NCBI GenBank assembly: GCA_900752065.1
Contig: CAADTT010000092.1
Location: 1-10,180 of the forward strand
DNA from: Lachnospiraceae bacterium
GTDB lineage: Bacteria > Bacillota > Clostridia > Lachnospirales > Lachnospiraceae
DNA length: 10,180 nt
Direction of reading: 5' to 3'
Under the pieces are notes generated by a model, which was given only the letters and a program-made list of their open reading frames with translations, was not told the DNA's origin and ran no database searches. Made by a program: the position numbers and the translations under genes. Below are positions 6,408 to 10,180 of the stretch, one piece after another. The stretch's first letter is position 1. Every line of letters starts with the position of its first letter.

Positions 6408-7173
6408 TTGCACTCCCTCCTCCTAACTGTGCCATAACCTGAAGGATTCTCTCATAAAATTCCGGCTGTGTCTCCTCCGGCAGCCTTCTTCTCAGCTCAT
6501 GAAAAATTTTTCCATCCTGAATAAAAAGAATCCTGGTGCAATAGCTGGCTGCATTGGAATCATGCGTAACCATCAGGATCGTGGCTTCCTGATCCCTGTT
6601 CAGCCCGGCAAGTTTTTCCATCAGCGTCCTGGCGTTTCTGGAATCCAACGCTCCGGTGGGCTCATCCGCCAAAACGATCTTCGGATTCAGGATCAGCGCC
6701 CGTGCTGCTGCTGCCCGCTGCTTTTCTCCTCCTGACATCTGAGACGGAAATTTATCCAGTACATGGGTGATCTCCAGATATTCCGCCAGGGTGTGAAGCC
6801 TCCGTCCGCTCTCCTCCTCCGATATGCCCTGAATTGCCAGCGGAAGCAGGATATTCTCACGCCCGGTCAGATTATCCAGAAGCTCAAAGTTCTGAAACAG
6901 GTACCCAATCCTCCTTCCTCTGTATTCCGCCAGTTTCTTACCTTTTAACGCGCTGATTTCCCTTCCTTCCATAGAGATCCGCCCCTCTGTAGGGGAGGTC
7001 ACTGTAGCAATACAGTTCAGCAGCGTGGATTTCCCCGATCCGCTGCTTCCCATGATTCCCAGAAATTCTCCGGAAAGCACCTGAAAAGTGATGCCGTCCA
7101 GAGCCTTTGTCTGGTTTTCTCCTGCTCCATAATATTTCCGTAAAGCTTCAATTTCTAATATCTTTCTTATCAT
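6397..7173 (-). CDS. ABC transporter ATP-binding protein (BceA-like, MacB/LolD type)
   Basis: A 258-residue nucleotide-binding subunit with all key motifs: Walker A GSSGSGKST (42-50), Q-loop Gln94 in YLFQNF, signature MSGGEKQ (146-152), Walker B IVLADEP with Asp170/Glu171, and H-loop His204. The C-terminal tail of about 35 residues beyond the core fits this subfamily. It powers the adjacent FtsX-type permease, whose gene overlaps its stop codon, and is the first gene of the transporter/two-component operon. The ATG has GGAGG 8 bases upstream (7182-7186), and an extended -10 promoter lies at 7203-7211. In characterised relatives the complex frees cell-wall lipid targets from peptide antibiotics rather than exporting a nutrient; that role is inferred here from the company of the kinase and regulator. 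Confidence 0.94.
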   Translation of the reverse strand: MIRKILEIEALRKYYGAGENQTKALDGITFQVLSGEFLGIMGSSGSGKSTLLNCIATVTSPTEGRISMEGREISALKGKKLAEYRGRRIGYLFQNFELLDNLTGRENILLPLAIQGISEEESGRRLHTLAEYLEITHVLDKFPSQMSGGEKQRAAAARALILNPKIVLADEPTGALDSRNARTLMEKLAGLNRDQEATILMVTHDSNAASYCTRILFIQDGKIFHELRRRLPEETQPEFYERILQVMAQLGGGSANVL

Positions 7174-7202
7174 CCGAGATGCCTCCTTTGCTTTCTGATC
7201 CT

Positions 7203-7211
7203 ATTCTAGCA
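7203..7211 (-). promoter_or_regulatory. Extended -10 promoter of the transporter/two-component operon
   Basis: On the minus strand the sequence reads TGCTAGAAT, an extended -10 element (TGn followed by TAGAAT, 7208-7203). Its predicted start point, about 7196, gives a 22-base leader to the ATG at 7173. No good -35 box is visible: the position 17 bases upstream is a run of T. This is typical of a promoter that needs an activator. Confidence 0.55.
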
Positions 7212-7231
7212 TAAGGCATCACCGAAAAAAA

Positions 7232-7248
7232 CTTACAGTGAATGAAAG
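7232..7248. promoter_or_regulatory. Candidate response-regulator operator
   Basis: A 17-bp imperfect dyad, cttacagtgaatgaaag, has 6 of 8 symmetric pairs complementary. Its centre is about 44 bases upstream of the predicted transcription start of the ABC ATPase gene, a usual place for an OmpR-family activator to bind when the -35 box is poor. The assignment rests on position and symmetry only. Confidence 0.3.
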
Positions 7249-7274
7249 AAATCCCTGGATGTCTCCGGGGATTT
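7249..7274 (-). terminator. Terminator of the small membrane protein gene
   Basis: An 11-pair stem, 7249-7259 with 7264-7274, contains one T-G pair and closes the four-base loop tgtc. On the minus strand it is followed by tttctttcatt. It begins 21 bases past the stop codon at 7296 and separates that transcript from the ABC transporter operon promoter. Confidence 0.7.
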
Positions 7275-7295
7275 TATAAAATATTTATCATTCTG

Positions 7296-7607
7296 TTATT
7301 TTCGGTATTTCTTTTCTATGATCTGCGTATAGACCACCATAGTCACGATTACTTCCCACATGAGACCCATGACAGAAAATAGTATGAGCGGAGAATCCTG
7401 CCCCTCCAGCAGAGGAATTCCCAGCACAGTAAATACGATTCCAAAGGCACACCACAACTTTCCCATTGCCCGATTATACCTCCGAATGTCATTCACCTCA
7501 AACTTCTTGCTGTTTGCCCAAAATCCCACCGGTTTTTTTGAGAAAAATGAAAAGACTCCCAAGCCTGTAAAACAACAGCCCAAAATTGCCCATATAAGAA
7601 ATCCCAT
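7296..7607 (-). CDS. Small three-TM membrane protein, unknown function
   Basis: The 103-residue protein has hydrophobic segments at about 2-22, 49-66 and 72-95. They are separated by a charged loop with KKPVGFWAN (24-32) and DIRRYNRAMGKLW (40-52). The C-terminus is basic (EKKYRK). I recognise it as resembling small membrane proteins commonly annotated as hypothetical in Clostridia, without a known role. The ATG at 7607 has GGAGG 9 bases upstream (7617-7621). It lies 85 bases downstream of the EamA-type gene on the same strand with no clear terminator between, so it may share that transcript, and it is closed by the hairpin at 7249-7274. No catalytic motif is visible. Confidence 0.82.
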   Translation of the reverse strand: MGFLIWAILGCCFTGLGVFSFFSKKPVGFWANSKKFEVNDIRRYNRAMGKLWCAFGIVFTVLGIPLLEGQDSPLILFSVMGLMWEVIVTMVVYTQIIEKKYRK

Positions 7608-7692
7608 CTTGCTTATCCTCCATCTACTGCTCCCCTACTACATCTGAAAAACACAAATGCCGAAGGAATTATCCGTTCACCGTATTTCGACG

Positions 7693-8112
7693 CTACACCG
7701 GAAGAACCATTACCAGAGTCCCAATACTTATCATGACACATCCAATCAAAGATTTTACTGTAAATTCCTCATGCAGGAATACAAAGGCTAAAATCAATGT
7801 AATCACTACGCTAAGCTTATCAATCGGGACAACTTTAGACGCATCTCCCATCTGTAATGCCTTGTAATAGCAAAGCCAGGAGGCACCCGTGGCAAACCCT
7901 GACAGAATTAAAAACAGCCAGCTCCTTCGGCTTATTTCCGAAAGACCATTTTGCACATTTGTGAAAAATACCATTCCCCATGCCATAACTACAACTACCA
8001 CCGTTCTAATTGCTGTTGCAAGATTTGAATTGACTCCATCTATGCCGACCTTGGCCAGTATAGAGGTAAGTGCTGCAAAAACTGCAGACAATATCGCAAA
8101 TACAATCCACAT
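7693..8112 (-). CDS. Single-domain EamA/DMT-family transporter
   Basis: A 139-residue membrane protein equal to one EamA repeat of the drug/metabolite transporter superfamily (COG2510-like). It has five hydrophobic segments at about 2-22, 31-50, 64-84, 97-114 and 118-138. Recognisable blocks are YYKALQMGDASKVVPID (82-98) and FLHEEFTVKSLIG (112-124), typical of the repeat. Classic DMT carriers have two such repeats in 280-300 residues, so this one must pair as a homodimer or with another half. It is not truncated: the frame starts at an ATG and ends in a stop in the usual places, and 140-residue members are common. The ribosome site is a weak GGGGGT before the ATG, with a TATAAT promoter at 8153-8158. 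The substrate cannot be predicted. Confidence 0.88.
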   Translation of the reverse strand: MWIVFAILSAVFAALTSILAKVGIDGVNSNLATAIRTVVVVVMAWGMVFFTNVQNGLSEISRRSWLFLILSGFATGASWLCYYKALQMGDASKVVPIDKLSVVITLILAFVFLHEEFTVKSLIGCVMISIGTLVMVLPV

Positions 8113-8152
8113 ACAATATTACCCCCGTTACAACTATCGGTTTCTGTTTTTT

Positions 8153-8158
8153 ATTATA
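8153..8158 (-). promoter_or_regulatory. -10 box of the EamA-type gene
   Basis: A perfect TATAAT on the minus strand (ttgTATAATaa) lies 40 bases upstream of the ATG at 8112. The -35 region is unclear; TGATTT at 8175-8180 is the best candidate, with a 16-base spacer. It lies just after the terminator hairpin at 8187-8219, as expected for a new transcription unit. Confidence 0.55.
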
Positions 8159-8186
8159 CAAGATATCCGGCTGAAAATCATCAAAT

Positions 8187-8219
8187 AAGGTGCATTAACC
8201 ATGACGGTCAATGCACCTT
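8187..8219 (-). terminator. Terminator of the Fe-S scaffold/GGGtGRT operon
   Basis: The perfect 10-bp arms AAGGTGCATT (8187-8196) and AATGCACCTT (8210-8219) are extended inward by acc/ggt after one mismatch, around a 5-base loop. The hairpin starts 16 bases after the GGGtGRT stop at 8236. On the minus strand it is followed by the T-rich atttgatgatttt. Confidence 0.75.
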
Positions 8220-8235
8220 GATTTTACTGGATTTC

Positions 8236-9246
8236 TTAGAACTTACCTTCCTTCGCTGCTTCCTCGATGGAAACTGCAACTGCAACGGTCATACCAACCA
8301 TCGGGTTGTTTCCTGCACCGATCAGACCCATCATCTCTACATGAGCCGGTACGGAAGAGGAACCTGCGAACTGTGCGTCAGAATGCATACGTCCCAGAGT
8401 ATCTGTCATACCGTAGGAAGCCGGGCCTGCTGCCATGTTATCCGGGTGAAGAGTACGTCCTGTACCGCCGCCGGATGCTACAGAGAAGTATTTCTTGCCC
8501 TTCTCGTTACATTCTTTCTTGTAAGTACCCGCTACCGGATGCTGGAAACGTGTCGGGTTGGTAGAGTTACCTGTGATAGAAACGTCTACGCCCTCTTTCC
8601 ACATGATCGCAACGCCTTCCGGAACGCTGTTTGCGCCATAGCAGTTTACCTTTGCACGAAGACCTTCAGAGTAGGATTTGCGGAACACTTCTTTTACTTC
8701 GTTTGTGTACGGATCATACTCTGTCTCTACATAAGTAAAGCCATTGATTCTTGCGATGATCTGAGCAGCGTCTTTTCCAAGACCGTTCAGGATAACGCGC
8801 AGCGGTTTCTGGCGAACCTTGTTTGCTTTCTCAGCGATACCAATCGCGCCCTCTGCTGCTGCGAAGGACTCATGGCCTGCCAGGAATGCGAAGCACTCGG
8901 TCTCCTCCTCCAGAAGCATCTTACCCAGGTTACCATGTCCCAGACCTACCTTACGTGTGTCTGCAACGGATCCCGGAATACAGAAAGCCTGAAGACCTTC
9001 TCCGATGGCTGCTGCTGCATCTGCTGCTTTTTTGCATCCTTTTTTGATAGCAATGGCTGCACCTACGATATAAGCCCAGCATGCGTTCTCAAAACAGATC
9101 GGCTGGATACCTTTGATCTGATCGTATACATTCAGACCAGCATCCTTTGTGATTTTCTCAGCTTCTTCAATGGAAGCGATTCCATAACTATTTAAAACAG
9201 AATTGATTTTGTCAATTCGTCTTTCATATGATTCAAATAAAGCCAT
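8236..9246 (-). CDS. GGGtGRT-family protein, function unknown
   Basis: The 336-residue protein carries the name-giving motif GGGTGRT at 259-265, followed by LHPDNMAAGPASYGMTDTLG, and belongs to the GGGtGRT family (PF14057). The family has no established reaction. It is soluble: a hydrophobic Ala-rich stretch at 58-91 is interrupted by Lys residues and does not look like a membrane segment. Cysteines lie at 51, 56, 71, 89, 118, 202 and 246. The Gly-rich motif could bind a nucleotide or phosphate group, but it is not a standard Walker or Rossmann pattern; this is inference. The ATG has GGAGG 9 bases upstream (9256-9260) and starts 20 bases after the stop of the Fe-S scaffold gene, so both are one operon. 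That company suggests a role in Fe-S cluster building, delivery or use. Confidence 0.9.
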   Translation of the reverse strand: MALFESYERRIDKINSVLNSYGIASIEEAEKITKDAGLNVYDQIKGIQPICFENACWAYIVGAAIAIKKGCKKAADAAAAIGEGLQAFCIPGSVADTRKVGLGHGNLGKMLLEEETECFAFLAGHESFAAAEGAIGIAEKANKVRQKPLRVILNGLGKDAAQIIARINGFTYVETEYDPYTNEVKEVFRKSYSEGLRAKVNCYGANSVPEGVAIMWKEGVDVSITGNSTNPTRFQHPVAGTYKKECNEKGKKYFSVASGGGTGRTLHPDNMAAGPASYGMTDTLGRMHSDAQFAGSSSVPAHVEMMGLIGAGNNPMVGMTVAVAVSIEEAAKEGKF

Positions 9247-9266
9247 TTCCCGTTACCTCCTTACAA

Positions 9267-9959
9267 TTATTCTTTTCTCGGGTCAATAATCTTAACAGCA
9301 TCAGCTACACGACCATACTGGCCTTTTGCCTTTTCCCATGCAGTGTTCGGATCATCACCTTTTTTGATGAAATCTGTCATCTTTCCAAGGGATACGAACT
9401 GATAACCGATGATCTGGTCATCTGCATCCAGTGCAATACCGGTAACATAGCCTTCAGCCATCTCAAGGTAACGAGGACCTTTCTTTAATGTACCATACAT
9501 CGTACCAACCTGTGAACGAAGTCCTTTTCCAAGGTCTTCCAGACCAGCGCCTACAGGAAGTCCGTCCTCAGAAAATGCGCTCTGTGTTCTTCCGTATACG
9601 ATCTGCAGGAACAGCTCTCTCATAGCGGTATTGATCGCGTCACATACCAGGTCCGTATTCAGAGCCTCCATAACAGTCAGTCCCGGCAGAATCTCAGAAG
9701 CCATAGCTGCGGAGTGGGTCATACCTGAACATCCGATTGTCTCAACCAGTGCCTCCTGGATGATACCTTCTTTCACATTTAAGGTCAGCTTACATGCACC
9801 CTGCTGCGGAGCACACCAGCCAACACCATGTGTCAGACCGGAAATATCTTTTACTTCTTTTGCCTGTACCCATTTTGCTTCTTCTGGGATTGGAGCAGCG
9901 CCATGATGAACGCCCTGTGCCACTGGACACATTTCTTCTACTTCACGTGAATAAATCAT
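9267..9959 (-). CDS. NifU/IscU-like iron-sulfur cluster assembly scaffold protein
   Basis: A 230-residue protein whose middle part resembles the IscU/NifU N-terminal domain, which holds nascent Fe-S clusters. GWCAPQQGACKLTLNV has Cys49 and Cys56. VETIGCSGMTHSAAMASEIL has Cys77 in the place of the IscU GC motif. Another cysteine is at 106 and one at 11, in a CPVAQGVHHG N-terminus. The third usual IscU cysteine has no clear counterpart near 125-145. The C-terminal 80 residues, including YVTGIALDADDQIIGYQFVSLGKM, lie beyond the scaffold core and are unassigned. The open frame extends to an ATG at 10004, but the ATG at 9959 is chosen because AGGAG (9967-9971) lies 7 bases before it. The GGGtGRT gene follows after 20 bases. 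There is no cysteine desulfurase gene in view. Confidence 0.87.
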   Translation of the reverse strand: MIYSREVEEMCPVAQGVHHGAAPIPEEAKWVQAKEVKDISGLTHGVGWCAPQQGACKLTLNVKEGIIQEALVETIGCSGMTHSAAMASEILPGLTVMEALNTDLVCDAINTAMRELFLQIVYGRTQSAFSEDGLPVGAGLEDLGKGLRSQVGTMYGTLKKGPRYLEMAEGYVTGIALDADDQIIGYQFVSLGKMTDFIKKGDDPNTAWEKAKGQYGRVADAVKIIDPRKE

Positions 9960-9966
9960 TTTAAGA

Positions 9967-9971
9967 CTCCT
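9967..9971 (-). promoter_or_regulatory. Ribosome binding site that decides the Fe-S scaffold start
   Basis: AGGAG, within gaaaggagtcttaa on the minus strand, lies 7 bases upstream of the ATG at 9959. The longer frame starting at 10004 would put this site inside the gene, and would add 15 residues that do not look like part of the family. Confidence 0.8.
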
Positions 9972-10015
9972 TTCAAATATAAATAGCTTTCCATATGTAC
10001 ACACCAGGTACAGTT

Positions 10016-10036
10016 CATACCTATGCCATACTTATG
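10016..10036. promoter_or_regulatory. Tandem CATAnnTATG palindromes upstream of the Fe-S operon
   Basis: CATACCTATG (10016-10025) and CATACTTATG (10027-10036) are each two-fold symmetric and are offset by 11 bp, one helical turn. They lie 57-77 bases before the scaffold gene start, in its likely promoter region; no convincing -35/-10 pair could be fixed there. A pair of bound dimers on one DNA face would fit. The regulator is unknown. Confidence 0.35.
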
Positions 10037-10171
10037 GTTATTGTCTCACAAATCGCCAAAATAGTCTAGTGTTTTTTTCTCTTCACAGCATTGAAAGGTA
10101 AATATATCTTTTAGCCTGCCGATATTATAAAAATGCTTTTTTTTCACCATTCTCTCTATTTTTTGAATGGG

Positions 10172-10180
10172 TTATCCACA
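10172..10180 (+). other. Consensus DnaA box at the window edge
   Basis: The last nine bases read TTATCCACA, an exact match to the high-affinity DnaA box, next to about 100 bases of AT-rich non-coding DNA. No second box is present within the window. It may be an isolated match, a titration or regulatory site, or the left edge of a larger cluster beyond the end. Confidence 0.4.

Noticed and set aside
8218..9195. Plus-strand 325-residue open frame opposite the GGGtGRT gene
   Set aside because: It is Cys-rich antisense translation of a clearly coding minus-strand gene with a known family motif and ribosome site.
9960..10004. N-terminal extension of the Fe-S scaffold to the ATG at 10004
   Set aside because: A good AGGAG site sits 7 bases before the internal ATG at 9959; the extension has no such site of its own.
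1..10180. CRISPR array, insertion sequence, phage or toxin-antitoxin genes
   Set aside because: No regularly spaced direct repeats, transposase, integrase or phage motifs, or small toxin/antitoxin pairs were found.

Overview
The window looks like chromosomal DNA of an anaerobic gut Firmicute, most likely a Lachnospiraceae-type Clostridium relative. The reasons are AGGAGG-type ribosome binding sites at almost every start, a BceAB/BceRS-type module whose permease N-terminus is typical of Clostridia, and a GGGtGRT-family gene beside an Fe-S scaffold gene, an arrangement common in that group. The genus cannot be fixed from the sequence alone. Only the left-most 0.7 kb is transcribed to the right. 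Everything from 774 to 9959 is on the minus strand.

Layout, left to right. 1-120 holds two strong inverted-repeat structures of unknown role. 179-252 is a tRNA-Val(CAC) behind a good promoter, followed by a YmaF-family His/Cys-rich protein (319-690) and a terminator hairpin (719-754). 774-2555 holds two cytosolic esterases: an SGNH/SASA-type carbohydrate esterase and an alpha/beta-hydrolase with an acetyl-esterase-like triad. The hydrolase probably begins at a GTG 33 bases inside the longest open frame, and a perfect 10-bp dyad lies upstream of it. 2642-7173 is a tightly packed four-gene operon, transcribed as ABC ATPase, 10-TM FtsX-type permease, OmpR-type response regulator, then intramembrane-sensing histidine kinase. 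This is the architecture of cell-envelope peptide-antibiotic sensing and detoxification modules (BceAB-RS type).

7296-8112 holds a small three-TM protein of unknown function and a one-domain EamA transporter, with a terminator at 7249-7274. 8236-9959 is a two-gene operon encoding a NifU/IscU-like Fe-S scaffold protein followed by the GGGtGRT protein, whose function is unknown; a terminator hairpin lies at 8187-8219. The last 220 bases are non-coding and AT-rich. They carry tandem CATAnnTATG half-palindromes upstream of the Fe-S operon and end exactly in a consensus DnaA box.

How the genes work together. In the four-gene module, the kinase/regulator pair probably senses flux through, or the state of, the transporter and controls the transporter promoter at about 7200. 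The two esterases could remove acyl groups from imported glycans, but no sugar transporter or glycosidase is visible next to them. The Fe-S scaffold/GGGtGRT pair is the best candidate here for an undescribed system: the genes are 20 bases apart, both products are cysteine-rich, and the second has no known activity.
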